Assembly (NCBI GenBank): GCA_902801625.1
Contig: CADCJI010000010.1
Span: 22,419 to 86,418, forward strand
DNA from: an uncultured Bacteroidia bacterium
Lineage (GTDB): Bacteria > Bacteroidota > Bacteroidia > Bacteroidales > F082
Direction of reading: 5' to 3'
DNA length: 64,000 bases
Made by a program: the position numbers and the translations under genes. The stretch's first letter is position 1. Each line of letters starts with the position of its first letter. The notes beneath the pieces were generated by a model. The model did not search any database. It was not told the DNA's origin and worked only from the letters and a program-made list of their open reading frames with translations. This document shows, one piece after another, positions 24,628 through 32,839 of the stretch.

Positions 24628-26276
24628 AACGCTTTGCCATCATTCTGATAATCATCGTACTGACCTCCACAGCCTTTGCCCAACATCCGAAAAAAGCGGT
24701 GAAAGCATACGAAGCGGCAGAACAAGCCTTTCAGAAGCGTGATTATTTGAAAGCCCATCAGCAGCTATTGAAAGCCGTATTGGAAGACCCAAACTATGCC
24801 GAGGCTTGGCTCTTGGAGGGCGAGGTCGGGATAGAGCTGAAAGACTATGACCTTGCCATGTTGGGCTACGAAAACGCTTTGTCATCCGACTCACTGCTGT
24901 TCCCTCCAGCGGCCATCACTTTGGCTCGCCTCTACGACACCCAAGGCAACTACAAACGAGAAATCGCCTTGCTGAAATGGTATCTTTCAAAGGGCTTCGG
25001 CCAAGCATTCAACGAAGCCACGGCAAATGAGATGCTGGCAAAAGCAACTTTCCGCGACTGGGCAGTATGTCATCCCGTCGCCTTTGAGCCTGAAAATCTG
25101 GGGACGGCGGTTAATTCGAGCCACGACGAATATGTGAACATGTTGTCGTTTGATGGCTCGCAGCTCCTGTACACGCGCAAGATGTCGATTGACGACAACT
25201 ATCAAAAGGAGTTTCTCTTCGTTTCGCATCTCAATGACGGCCAATGGTCTGATCCCCAACCGCTTGCCTTTTCAGACTTTCCTCAAGATGTAGACCCAGG
25301 GGCAGCTTTCATTTCCGCTGATGGCAAGAAAATCTACCTGACGGGCTGTGGCTGGAGTCGCGACAGCAGTTGCGACATCTATGTCTCAGAATGGAAGGAC
25401 AATCGATGGAGCATGCCTCGACGATTGTCGGAAGGCATCAACACAAGAAATTGGGAATCACAACCTTGCGTGAGCAGCGATGGCAAGGAACTCTATTTCG
25501 TGTCGCGCCGATCGGGTCAAGCTGATATTTATTGCAGCAAGCGTAATACAGACGGAACTTGGGGCGAACCGCAAAATATAGGTAGTCCTATCAACACGAA
25601 AGGCACTGAAATGGCGCCTTTTCTGCATCCTGATGGACGCACACTTTACTTCTCGTCCGACACGCATGTCGGTATGGGCGGCTTCGACCTATTCATGAGT
25701 CGCAGAGACGATGACGGACATTGGCAGGAGCCTGTCAATCTGGGATTCCCCATTAACACCAGCGGTGACGAAATCAACTTTTTCGTGGCTGCCGATGGTA
25801 AGACTGCCTTCATTTCCTCACAGCGCGATGGCGGCAAAGGCGGCTACGACATATACACCTTTGAACTACCTGAAGAAATCCGCTCAGACTCAGCCAACTA
25901 CCTCACCTCTTTGGATGTGATAGAGCTTACCCCTGGCGATGCAGTAGTGCTGCAAAACATACAGTTTGAATTCAACAGCGCTGCCTTGACGGCTGACTCA
26001 GAGTCGGGCATCCAGATATTGACCACCTTCCTCAAGCGCAATCCCGAATTGAAGGTGGAGCTTGCCGGACATACCGACAATGTGGGTAACGACAACTACA
26101 ACTTGAAACTTTCCTCCGACCGTGCCGAAGCGGTCACGAAGGCCTTGATTGCCAATGGTATCGAAGAAACACGATTGACAGCAAAAGGCTATGGTGCCAC
26201 AAAACCCATGGTTTCCAATGACACTGAAGAGCACCGTGCCTTGAACCGAAGGACAGAAATGATTATAATTAACTGA
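24624..26276 (+). CDS. OmpA-family protein with TPR and PD40 propeller (PorE-like architecture)
   Basis: The 550-residue envelope protein begins with a signal peptide (ending STAFAQ), then TPR-like helices (~20-130, YEAAEQAFQKRDYLKAHQQL), PD40/WD40-like propeller blades (GKKIYLTGCGWSRDSSCDIY; GRTLYFSSDTHVGMGGFDLF) and an OmpA C-terminal peptidoglycan-binding domain (ELAGHTDNVGNDNYN, LSSDRAEAV). TPR-propeller-OmpA is the architecture of the T9SS protein PorE, but PorE is a longer lipoprotein with an extra carboxypeptidase-regulatory domain that I do not see here. Many paralogues of this type exist, so the PorE link is only possible. Confidence 0.78.
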   Translation: MKRFAIILIIIVLTSTAFAQHPKKAVKAYEAAEQAFQKRDYLKAHQQLLKAVLEDPNYAEAWLLEGEVGIELKDYDLAMLGYENALSSDSLLFPPAAITLARLYDTQGNYKREIALLKWYLSKGFGQAFNEATANEMLAKATFRDWAVCHPVAFEPENLGTAVNSSHDEYVNMLSFDGSQLLYTRKMSIDDNYQKEFLFVSHLNDGQWSDPQPLAFSDFPQDVDPGAAFISADGKKIYLTGCGWSRDSSCDIYVSEWKDNRWSMPRRLSEGINTRNWESQPCVSSDGKELYFVSRRSGQADIYCSKRNTDGTWGEPQNIGSPINTKGTEMAPFLHPDGRTLYFSSDTHVGMGGFDLFMSRRDDDGHWQEPVNLGFPINTSGDEINFFVAADGKTAFISSQRDGGKGGYDIYTFELPEEIRSDSANYLTSLDVIELTPGDAVVLQNIQFEFNSAALTADSESGIQILTTFLKRNPELKVELAGHTDNVGNDNYNLKLSSDRAEAVTKALIANGIEETRLTAKGYGATKPMVSNDTEEHRALNRRTEMIIIN

Positions 26277-26278
26277 TA

Positions 26279-27010
26279 ATGAAAAAATTATTATTACTAC
26301 TTGGTACAGCCTTTTTGATGGCTGCTTGTGTGAAACAACCAGAACAGCCCGAACAAATCCGTTTCTCAATCTTGGGCGACAGCTATTCCACATACGAGGG
26401 CTATGTGCATCCCGACTCGAACGATGTTTATCCTTACGAAGAAATTGGTCTAACTGGCGTCGAACAGATGTGGTGGGCTCGTATGGCCAATTCGACTGGT
26501 TGGACTCTTGAACGAAACAATTCATTCTCAGGGGCTTTGGTATGCAATTACAACTATGTGAACTATTACGGGCAATACTCCTTCATTCGCCGCATGGACA
26601 ATCTAGGGCATCCCGATGTGATTTTCATCTTCGGTGCCACCAACGATGCCTACGCCCATGATGACGAGGGACCCATTGTGCCTTTGGGTGATTACATCTA
26701 TTCCGACTGGACAGAGGAGCAACTCTGCGAATTCCGTCCAGCCTTGGCCTATCTGTTTGAGAACCTCCAAACGCTCTATCCCAAAGCCAAATTATATTTT
26801 CTGCTCGACATGAACCTTGGCACTGATGGTATTAACGAAGCGCGACGCGCTGAATTCCTGACATCAATTCATCATATTACCAATCATTATGGGGTGGAGT
26901 GCATCGATCTGACCGGTATCCACAAGAGTCGATGGCATCCCGACGCCCAAGGCCATAAAGACATTGCTCGCCAAGTCATTGAGGTCATCGAGACCGATTT
27001 CAATGTCTAA
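26279..27010 (+). CDS. SGNH/GDSL-type hydrolase lipoprotein
   Basis: A 243-residue lipoprotein (lipobox LMAAC, Cys17). SGNH blocks are visible: ILGDSYSTYEG with the nucleophile Ser (block I), FIFGATNDAY with the Asn (block III) and a terminal WHPDAQGH with the Asp-x-x-His relay (block V). It should be an envelope-anchored esterase or acyl-hydrolase, perhaps acting on polysaccharide acetyl groups. It starts two bases after the OmpA-family gene and overlaps the convergent rhomboid gene by 11 bases. Confidence 0.82.
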   Translation: MKKLLLLLGTAFLMAACVKQPEQPEQIRFSILGDSYSTYEGYVHPDSNDVYPYEEIGLTGVEQMWWARMANSTGWTLERNNSFSGALVCNYNYVNYYGQYSFIRRMDNLGHPDVIFIFGATNDAYAHDDEGPIVPLGDYIYSDWTEEQLCEFRPALAYLFENLQTLYPKAKLYFLLDMNLGTDGINEARRAEFLTSIHHITNHYGVECIDLTGIHKSRWHPDAQGHKDIARQVIEVIETDFNV

Positions 27011-27737
27011 ACCGATAACGCACCGTCAGTTCGTCGTTGCTCGGTGTAGGCACATCCCAGTAAGGTTTTTCAGGTGTTGAGCCTGTCGCAACATCAGAAT
27101 TATCGTCATTTATTTCTTCTTCGTTATCCTCCTCATCTTCCCAATGGTATACCTCTTTCTGAGGGCCTTCCTTGCGCAGGAAAACGGCCAACAGCACCCC
27201 TATGATGGCTCCGCTCAGATGGCCTTCCCATGAGATGTTTTGAGGAATGGCCAAAGACGGAATCATGCCCCAGATAAAGCTACCATAAAGGAACACCATG
27301 ATAAGCGAAATGACGATTAGCATGCGATTGCCGCGGATGAAACCACTTGAGATAAGGAAAAAATTCAAGCCATAAACGAGCGCGCTTGCTCCAATATGCG
27401 TTGACTCTGGATTGCCGATACACCAAGTAATCAAGCCGCTGGCCAAATAGGTAATGAGCAATACTCGGTTGGCGAGCGTGGGGTAACAGTAATACAAGGC
27501 CGTGCCCAAAACCAAAATGGGGACAGAATTAGACAGCAGATGTTCCCAACTGCCATGCAGGAAGGGCAAAGTGAAAATGCCAATAAGTCCATGTGCAGTA
27601 TGCGGCGTGACGCCATATCGGCCAAAGTCAATGTTCAGCGATACCTCAATAATCTTCACCACCCACATCACCGCCACAATGAGCAAGGGCACGATGAGGC
27701 TACCCAAAAACTTCCGTCTTTCCGCTTTATTATCCAT
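27000..27737 (-). CDS. Rhomboid-family intramembrane serine protease
   Basis: With start at ATG 27737 the protein has 245 residues and about six membrane segments. Catalytic Ser118 lies in HIGASALVYG and His173 in SWEGHLSGAIIG; HGSWEHLLSN (~61-70) is the conserved loop/TM2 motif. It cleaves transmembrane substrates within the membrane. The C-terminal ~60 residues are a soluble acidic tail (EDEEDNEEEINDDNSD). An in-frame ATG at 27755 is a possible alternative start. Confidence 0.87.
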   Translation of the reverse strand: MDNKAERRKFLGSLIVPLLIVAVMWVVKIIEVSLNIDFGRYGVTPHTAHGLIGIFTLPFLHGSWEHLLSNSVPILVLGTALYYCYPTLANRVLLITYLASGLITWCIGNPESTHIGASALVYGLNFFLISSGFIRGNRMLIVISLIMVFLYGSFIWGMIPSLAIPQNISWEGHLSGAIIGVLLAVFLRKEGPQKEVYHWEDEEDNEEEINDDNSDVATGSTPEKPYWDVPTPSNDELTVRYRFRH

Positions 27738-27798
27738 GATTTTGAGGCCGTTCAAGAATCATTCCGTGGGCAAAGGTCGGAAATTTTGGCAGATTTTG

Positions 27799-27806
27799 TA
27801 TTTTTG
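27799..27806 (+). promoter_or_regulatory. -7 promoter box (TATTTTTG)
   Basis: An exact match lies only 4 bases before ATG 27811, so the transcript would be leaderless or nearly so. Confidence 0.6.
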
Positions 27807-27810
27807 CCGC

Positions 27811-28746
27811 ATGAAAAACAAAGGCTTCATCGTTCATTTGGCTGGTGTCGTAGCCATGGTCTTCTGGGGCATGTCGTTTGTATGGTCGACACAGGTCTAC
27901 CAAAACCTCAACCCTACCGCGACCATCTTCCTACGCCTTGTTATCGCCACCGTTTTTCTTACAACAATTTTGTTTGTCTTCCGTCTCAACGAGAAAATAC
28001 AGCGGAAACACCTCAGCCTGTTCGCCATAGCAGCCCTATTTGAGCCTTTCCTCTACTTCATCTTTGAAGGCTATGGGCTGAAGAACTCCTCTCCCGTCAT
28101 CGGAGCCGGCATCATCGCCCTGATACCCTTGGTGACACCTATAGCGGCACGCATTTTCCTCAAGGAGCGGCTCACCCCTATGAACATCGTGGGCTTCATC
28201 ATCTCCTTTGTCGGCGTCATTGTTATGCTCCTTAACAAGAACCTAGAGCTAACAGCCTCGCCCAAAGGCATCCTCTTCCTCTGCGGGTCGGTAATTGTGG
28301 CCGTAGGCTATTCCATTGCTTTGATTCGACTCACCAAACTCTACAAGCCCCTGACCATCACTTGGATGCAGAACATCGTTGGAATGATCTACTTCATTCC
28401 CATGGTCTTCATCATGGAACGCTACGAGCCTTCAAACTTCGCCAATGTGGGTGCTTACATCGTCCCGTTGGTCTGTCTGGGCATCTTATGTAGCGCTGGC
28501 GCTTATGCCCTGTGGGCTTTCGCTTTCAGCAAGCTGGGTGCCTCAAAGGCTAATGTTTACTCCAACCTTATCCCTGTCTTCACGGCCATCTTCAGTTATC
28601 TTCTCGCCATCGAAGAGATGACTGCGTTTAAGATCATAGGCATCTTGGTGGTGGTGGTCGGATTGGTGTTGTCGCAAATGAAATCAAAAAACGGCCCTTC
28701 GACAGGCTCAGGGTCCTTAACTGAACAACTGAACACCCCCAACTGA
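27811..28746 (+). CDS. EamA-family transporter with REP-encoded C-terminus
   Basis: A 311-residue, ten-helix DMT-superfamily transporter with two EamA repeats (FWGMSFVWSTQVYQNLNPT; GAYALWAFAFSKLGASKA). Such proteins export metabolites or nucleotide sugars; the substrate is unknown. The open frame begins at 27502 inside the rhomboid gene, but promoter and family alignment both support ATG 27811. The last ~15 residues (NGPSTGSGSLTEQLNTPN) are encoded by a REP-B repeat and the tandem AACTGA tract, so the stop codon was supplied by repetitive DNA. It begins an operon with the SpoU gene and the second EamA gene. Confidence 0.85.
   Translation: MKNKGFIVHLAGVVAMVFWGMSFVWSTQVYQNLNPTATIFLRLVIATVFLTTILFVFRLNEKIQRKHLSLFAIAALFEPFLYFIFEGYGLKNSSPVIGAGIIALIPLVTPIAARIFLKERLTPMNIVGFIISFVGVIVMLLNKNLELTASPKGILFLCGSVIVAVGYSIALIRLTKLYKPLTITWMQNIVGMIYFIPMVFIMERYEPSNFANVGAYIVPLVCLGILCSAGAYALWAFAFSKLGASKANVYSNLIPVFTAIFSYLLAIEEMTAFKIIGILVVVVGLVLSQMKSKNGPSTGSGSLTEQLNTPN
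28693..28718. repeat. REP-B unit (copy 2), read in-frame
   Basis: GGCCCTTCGACAGGCTCAGG... lies within the last codons of the EamA gene and codes for GPSTGSGS. Confidence 0.75.
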
Positions 28747-28748
28747 CA

Positions 28749-29519
28749 ATGATTACCAGCAAAACCAACCCCAAGATAAAGAACCTCGTCAAGCTACAAA
28801 AGGCAGCCGAGCGTCGCGAACAAAATCGCATCCTTATAGAGGGTCAGCGCGAGATTGAACGGGCCCAAGCCTGTGGCTTTGAGATTGAGCAGCTTTATGT
28901 CTGCGAGTCACTGCTACGAGAACCCGTTAAGGTTAACGCCACCTATACCGAGACTGTTACTGAAGAGGTGTTCGACAAGATTGCCTACCGTGAAGGTAGT
29001 GATGGTCTGTTGGCTGTTGCCATACCCAAATACAAGAGCCTCAGCGAGTTCAAGCCGAGAAAAGATGCTTTGATTATCGTTTTGGAAACGGTAGAGAAAC
29101 CTGGCAACCTCGGCGCCGTAATGCGCACCGCCGATGCTGCCGGCGTGGATGCCGTCATCGTAGCCGACCCTGCCACCGATTTGTATAACCCCAACGCCAT
29201 CCGTGCCAGCATTGGGTGCATTTTCAGCGTGCCAGTCTATGCCTGTTCCACCGAGGAATGCATCCAGTGGCTGAAGCAGAACGGTATAACCATCTACTGT
29301 ACCTACCTCAAGGCCTCCATTGACTATCTTGATGCCGACTTCCGTAAAGCTTCCGCACTCGTGATGGGCACCGAGGCCACTGGCATCTCAGATGCCTGGG
29401 TAGAGGCCGCCGACCAGAATATCATCATTCCCATGAACGGCATCGCCGATTCGCTTAATGTGTCGGTCACCACCGCCATTGTCACCTTTGAGGCCATCCG
29501 CCAAAGGAGAAAACCATGA
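28749..29519 (+). CDS. SpoU/TrmH-family RNA 2'-O-methyltransferase
   Basis: A 256-residue SPOUT methyltransferase with an N-terminal substrate-binding domain (SKTNPKIKNLVKLQKAAER) and the knotted catalytic domain: LETVEKPGNLGAVMRTADAAG (motif 1), VMGTEATGISD (motif 2) and IPMNGIADSLNVSVTTAI (motif 3). It methylates a ribose 2'-OH in rRNA or tRNA; the site is uncertain (23S rRNA like RlmB, or tRNA). It starts 2 bases after the EamA stop and overlaps the next EamA gene by 4 bases. Confidence 0.9.
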   Translation: MITSKTNPKIKNLVKLQKAAERREQNRILIEGQREIERAQACGFEIEQLYVCESLLREPVKVNATYTETVTEEVFDKIAYREGSDGLLAVAIPKYKSLSEFKPRKDALIIVLETVEKPGNLGAVMRTADAAGVDAVIVADPATDLYNPNAIRASIGCIFSVPVYACSTEECIQWLKQNGITIYCTYLKASIDYLDADFRKASALVMGTEATGISDAWVEAADQNIIIPMNGIADSLNVSVTTAIVTFEAIRQRRKP

Positions 29520-30409
29520 AAAAGGACTATCTACTGCTACATCTTTCCGTCTTCATCGCGGGTTTCACGGGTGTATTGGGGCGGCTCATTACCTTGGATT
29601 CGGCCATTTTGGTATGGTGGCGCATGGCTGCGGCGGCGGTGTTGATGTTCCTGTTTTTACGGTTTACAGAGACGCACGGCCGCGCGTCTCTGCAACGGTA
29701 CAAATTCAGGGACATTTTGCAGATGGGTGGTGTAGGTATGTTATTGTGCCTGCATTGGGTATTCTTTTACGCCTCCATCAAGGCCTCAAATGTCAGCATC
29801 GGTGTGGTGTGTTTCTCCTTGGTCGGGTTTTTCACTGCCTTGTTCGAGCCCATCATTAACAAGCATAAATTCTCAGGTCGTGAATTTCTGTTTAGCCTGC
29901 TCACCATCCTGGGCATTTACCTTATCTTCCAATTCGATTCGCGCTATCGGTTGGGTATTGCCTTGGGCGTGGTCTCCTCGGCGCTTTATGCCTTGTTTGC
30001 CATCGCCAACCAGCGCGTTGGCAAGCACTATGAAGCCAAAAACATGTTGCTTTGGGAGATGATTGGTGGACTCATCGGCTTGACCTGCCTAATACTTTTG
30101 TATAATATGTTCATCCCCGTTGGGCGACTCTATCCCGTCGGGATGGACTATCCTTATCTCGCCTTCATGGTGGTTGTTTGCACCATCGGGCTCTGCCTGC
30201 TGCAAATCATTGTTTTACAAAAGATTCCTGCCTTTACCGTCAATTTGACCTACAACTTGGAGCCAGTGTATAGCATCATCCTCTCCATGTTCATCTTCAG
30301 CGAATACAAGGAGTTGAATTTCTCGTTCTGCATCGGTATTGCACTGATTATCATCTCGGTGGTGTTGCAGACTTGGAGTGAGATAAAGAAGCGGAAAGTC
30401 AAAGCTTAA
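29516..30409 (+). CDS. EamA-family transporter with REP insertion in a loop
   Basis: A 297-residue DMT/EamA transporter with ten predicted helices. The residues TETHGRASLQ (51-60), in the loop between helices 2 and 3, are encoded by a REP-A palindrome at 29667-29692; the frame is intact, so the insertion is tolerated. The C-terminus is soluble and basic (SEIKKRKVKA). It is coupled to the SpoU gene by an ATGA overlap and overlaps the convergent EEP gene by 11 bases. Substrate unknown. Confidence 0.85.
   Translation: MKKDYLLLHLSVFIAGFTGVLGRLITLDSAILVWWRMAAAAVLMFLFLRFTETHGRASLQRYKFRDILQMGGVGMLLCLHWVFFYASIKASNVSIGVVCFSLVGFFTALFEPIINKHKFSGREFLFSLLTILGIYLIFQFDSRYRLGIALGVVSSALYALFAIANQRVGKHYEAKNMLLWEMIGGLIGLTCLILLYNMFIPVGRLYPVGMDYPYLAFMVVVCTIGLCLLQIIVLQKIPAFTVNLTYNLEPVYSIILSMFIFSEYKELNFSFCIGIALIIISVVLQTWSEIKKRKVKA
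29667..29692. repeat. REP-A palindrome (copy 2), inside a coding sequence
   Basis: CAGAGACGC (29667-29675) pairs with GCGTCTCTG (29684-29692). Compared with other copies, the outermost base changed on both arms, keeping the pairing. Confidence 0.7.
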
Positions 30410-31346
30410 CCTTCACGAAGACCGGATAATGATCCGAAGGATTGTGCCGGATATAGGTGTCAAACGAAATCTGTTGCGGTGCATCGTTGGCCTTCAGGTT
30501 GTCATCGGGGTCCTCGTCAGGTGTCCAATAACTGTTGGTGAAAACGCCGTAGGCCTCCACCGTTGTACTTGGCGACACAAACACATGGTCGATACGACTA
30601 TTGGTGTAATAATTCGTTTTGAAGGCATTGAATGTGCCGTTTTCCGCAAAACGGATACGAGCTGCATCATAAGAGTCCTTCAACAAACCTGATTTCGTGA
30701 AAATCGTGTAAATCTCATCGTTCTGGTCCACATTGAAGTCGCCAGTAATGAACACGGGCGCACCTTGGGCAATCTCACGGACCTTAGCCACAACCAACTT
30801 GGCCGCCTCGCGGCGCGCCACCACACCCACATGATCCATGTGGAGGTTGAAGAAATAGAACACTTTTGCAGCTTTTCTGCGATTGAACAAGCCGTGGCGC
30901 TGTTCCGCTTCCTTTACAGCAAATTTGCCCCAAGTACAAATACGGATACAGACTGCGTCCCAACCCAAGCCAGGCTTGTCAGGTGTCTCACTCAGCCAAA
31001 AATCTCCATGGTCGAGAAGCTGAAGTTTGTCCGTTTTGTAAAAGATAGCTTCGTGTTCGCCACCGTGTTGGCCATCATCGCGACCGATGCCGATATAATC
31101 ATAGCCATCCAAAGCCTTCTTCATATCTTGAAGTTGGACATATAGCACTTCCTGGGTCCCGAAAATTTCTGGAGCCATGAAGTTCACCTGGTCGCAGATG
31201 ACTTGACAGCGTTTCTGCCATATTTCACCTTGCACGCTATCGTTCCAGTTCTTGTAACGGATATTGTAAGAGCCCACTAGCATATCTTGGGCAAAGAGTT
31301 GCATGGAAGCCACTATGATAAGGGCAAAAAGAAGGAGTTTTTTCAT
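30399..31346 (-). CDS. Secreted endonuclease/exonuclease/phosphatase-family protein
   Basis: A 315-residue protein with a signal peptide (ending MQLFAQ) and the EEP fold: SYNIRY (Asn), GTQEVLYVQ (metal Glu), GIGRDDGQHGGEHEAIFY, NLHMDHVG, ITGDFNVDQ (Asp/Asn) and the final PSDHYPVFVKV with the catalytic Asp-His pair. Secreted Bacteroidetes members act as phosphodiesterases or nucleases, probably in the periplasm or outside. It is monocistronic with its own promoter. Confidence 0.87.
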   Translation of the reverse strand: MKKLLLFALIIVASMQLFAQDMLVGSYNIRYKNWNDSVQGEIWQKRCQVICDQVNFMAPEIFGTQEVLYVQLQDMKKALDGYDYIGIGRDDGQHGGEHEAIFYKTDKLQLLDHGDFWLSETPDKPGLGWDAVCIRICTWGKFAVKEAEQRHGLFNRRKAAKVFYFFNLHMDHVGVVARREAAKLVVAKVREIAQGAPVFITGDFNVDQNDEIYTIFTKSGLLKDSYDAARIRFAENGTFNAFKTNYYTNSRIDHVFVSPSTTVEAYGVFTNSYWTPDEDPDDNLKANDAPQQISFDTYIRHNPSDHYPVFVKVKL

Positions 31347-31368
31347 AGAAATACAGATTTAACTGGGA

Positions 31369-31376
31369 CAAAAATA
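31369..31376 (-). promoter_or_regulatory. -7 promoter box (TATTTTTG on minus strand)
   Basis: An exact match lies 22 bases before the EEP gene start. Confidence 0.6.
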
Positions 31377-31432
31377 GAAAAACAATCTATTCAAATTTTC
31401 ATTTTTTTTAAAAACCCAAACAATTCAATTTT

Positions 31433-31455
31433 GTAGAGACGCATTGAATGCGTCT
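31433..31455. repeat. REP-A palindrome (copy 3)
   Basis: GTAGAGACGCATTGAATGCGTCT lies 29 bases from copy 4 in mirror orientation, forming a nested, larger palindrome on the 3' side of the RAYT gene. Confidence 0.8.
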
Positions 31456-31484
31456 AGGAATAACATGGGAAACCATAAACCATT

Positions 31485-31508
31485 GAGACGCAAGCATTGC
31501 GTCTCTAC
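31485..31508. repeat. REP-A palindrome (copy 4)
   Basis: GAGACGCAAGCATTGCGTCTCTAC, with a slightly altered loop, lies 21 bases from the RAYT stop codon. Confidence 0.8.
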
Positions 31509-31529
31509 AACGGGTATAGGAATTCGAGG

Positions 31530-32105
31530 TTATTTCCCGTCATAGAATTCGTCCTCTTTCCATTTGGCGACATTGTTCTCGATATAACAGGCAATTGCAT
31601 TCAATTCGTCAATGTCGCGAACAATATGGTCATGGTAACGGGTTTGCCACCCAAACCAAATGTCATTTTTCAGAGCGAAAGAGGTGGTTGCCGTTTTGAT
31701 ACCTCTAATCACAGAAGCCAAATTCTTCCTTTGAGGAGAAAACGCATTCTCAGATGCATCAATGCTATCCATACATTTCTGTTCGCTCACATAATCCACA
31801 GGCGTGTTATAAACATTATCACCGATGACGACCAACAAATGTACATGATTAGGCATAATCGTGAATGTAGGAATCTCAAGGTTCATATCAGGCCTCACCT
31901 GTGGAGTTGATAGAATCTGCTGGTTCAGATATTCTCCAACCTTCGACAAGGTCACAATGCCATCTTTTATCTCACCAAAGAAATGCTCACGATTCTTCGT
32001 GCAAATTGTGACAAAATAGGTACCACCATTGTATTGGTGCCACCAAGCACGTGCAGATGGAATGCGATAACGACCTCTGTATTTTGTTTCGTCCATGAAA
32101 TACAT
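31530..32105 (-). CDS. REP-associated tyrosine transposase (RAYT)
   Basis: A 191-residue Y1/HUH-family protein. TFTIMPNHVHLLVVIGDN carries the HUH metal-binding pair (His-Val-His), and the C-terminal helix region CYIENNVAKW follows the RAYT pattern with a candidate catalytic Tyr. RYRIPSARAWWHQYNGGTYF is the typical N-terminus. RAYTs nick and move single-stranded REP palindromes. Here REP-A copies flank the gene at 31433/31485 and 32203, making it the likely source of all REP-A units in the window. It looks intact. Confidence 0.88.
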   Translation of the reverse strand: MYFMDETKYRGRYRIPSARAWWHQYNGGTYFVTICTKNREHFFGEIKDGIVTLSKVGEYLNQQILSTPQVRPDMNLEIPTFTIMPNHVHLLVVIGDNVYNTPVDYVSEQKCMDSIDASENAFSPQRKNLASVIRGIKTATTSFALKNDIWFGWQTRYHDHIVRDIDELNAIACYIENNVAKWKEDEFYDGK

Positions 32106-32121
32106 AATTGGTTTTACCCGA

Positions 32122-32129
32122 CAAATATA
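32122..32129 (-). promoter_or_regulatory. -7 promoter box (TATATTTG on minus strand)
   Basis: An exact match lies 16 bases before the RAYT start. Confidence 0.55.
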
Positions 32130-32202
32130 AGCATTATTTCAATTCATGATGTCATAATGAAACGGTTAATCTGTAGTCTCAAATATTATTAATCATTGCC
32201 AC

Positions 32203-32229
32203 GTAGAGACGCATTCAATGCGTCTCTAC
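32203..32229. repeat. REP-A palindrome (copy 5, perfect)
   Basis: A 27-bp perfect palindrome with 13-bp arms, GTAGAGACGCATT and AATGCGTCTCTAC, around one central base. It supplies the stop codon of the acetyltransferase gene (CTA at 32226-32228 on the plus strand). Confidence 0.85.
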
Positions 32230-32801
32230 AAAAGAGGACAAATCAATTTACAATACCACGCACCAAACACAAACATTTCCTCACCGAAAGCGAAGCCCTC
32301 GCTTTCATAATATTGTTGCAAACGCGGTTTGTCTTTGTCAACAAGCAAAGTAACCTTTTGAAAACCATTGTTGAAGGCGAAATCCACACGATCACGCATC
32401 AACAGTTTGCCAATACCTATGCCCCTATAATCGGAAAGGATAGCCATACTATCCAAATAAAATTCACTAGGACCGGTTTCCATTGCGTTATGACTCAAGT
32501 CCATGCCAGAAGTTTGCTGCACGAGACCAAAGGTCTTAGCGCGCATTTTAGCATAACATGCACCATCGTACGCCACCAACGCCCCAACGGGATTGCCATC
32601 AATCTCGGCAATGCGCGTGTTGAGATAGCTATATAAGGTGTCATCCATGCGGCAAATCCTAATCAAATGCTCAAAAATCGCACGCTGATCATCAGGAAGG
32701 ACAGCATCAATGTCAAGCATATCGATGCCTGCCAACACCACACGGGCGATGAAAGGCGCATCACCCACTGTGGCATCACGAAGAACAATTCTTTTTTCCA
32801 T
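32226..32801 (-). CDS. GNAT-family N-acetyltransferase
   Basis: A 191-residue protein with the GNAT fold: an N-terminal IVLRDATVGDAPFI, acceptor strands in GNPVGALVAYDG and the acetyl-CoA loop in LSDYRGIGIGKLLMRD (Q/RxxGxG/A pattern). It transfers an acetyl group from acetyl-CoA; acceptor unknown. The open frame extends to 32819 through codons supplied by a REP-A copy, but MEKRIVLRD at 32801 is the natural start. REP-A copies sit on both sides and the stop codon lies inside one, so the gene may have been moved or trimmed by REP insertion. Confidence 0.83.
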   Translation of the reverse strand: MEKRIVLRDATVGDAPFIARVVLAGIDMLDIDAVLPDDQRAIFEHLIRICRMDDTLYSYLNTRIAEIDGNPVGALVAYDGACYAKMRAKTFGLVQQTSGMDLSHNAMETGPSEFYLDSMAILSDYRGIGIGKLLMRDRVDFAFNNGFQKVTLLVDKDKPRLQQYYESEGFAFGEEMFVFGAWYCKLICPLL

Positions 32802-32809
32802 AAAAACAA

Positions 32810-32834
32810 GGAGACGCATTCAATGCGTCTCTAC
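32810..32834. repeat. REP-A palindrome (copy 6)
   Basis: GGAGACGCATTCAATGCGTCTCTAC lies between the acetyltransferase start and the MFS gene end. Confidence 0.8.
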
Positions 32835-32839
32835 AAGGG

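Noticed and set aside
27502-27810. Long N-terminal extension of the first EamA protein
   Set aside because: It overlaps the rhomboid gene on the other strand, precedes the promoter at 27799, and is not transporter-like.
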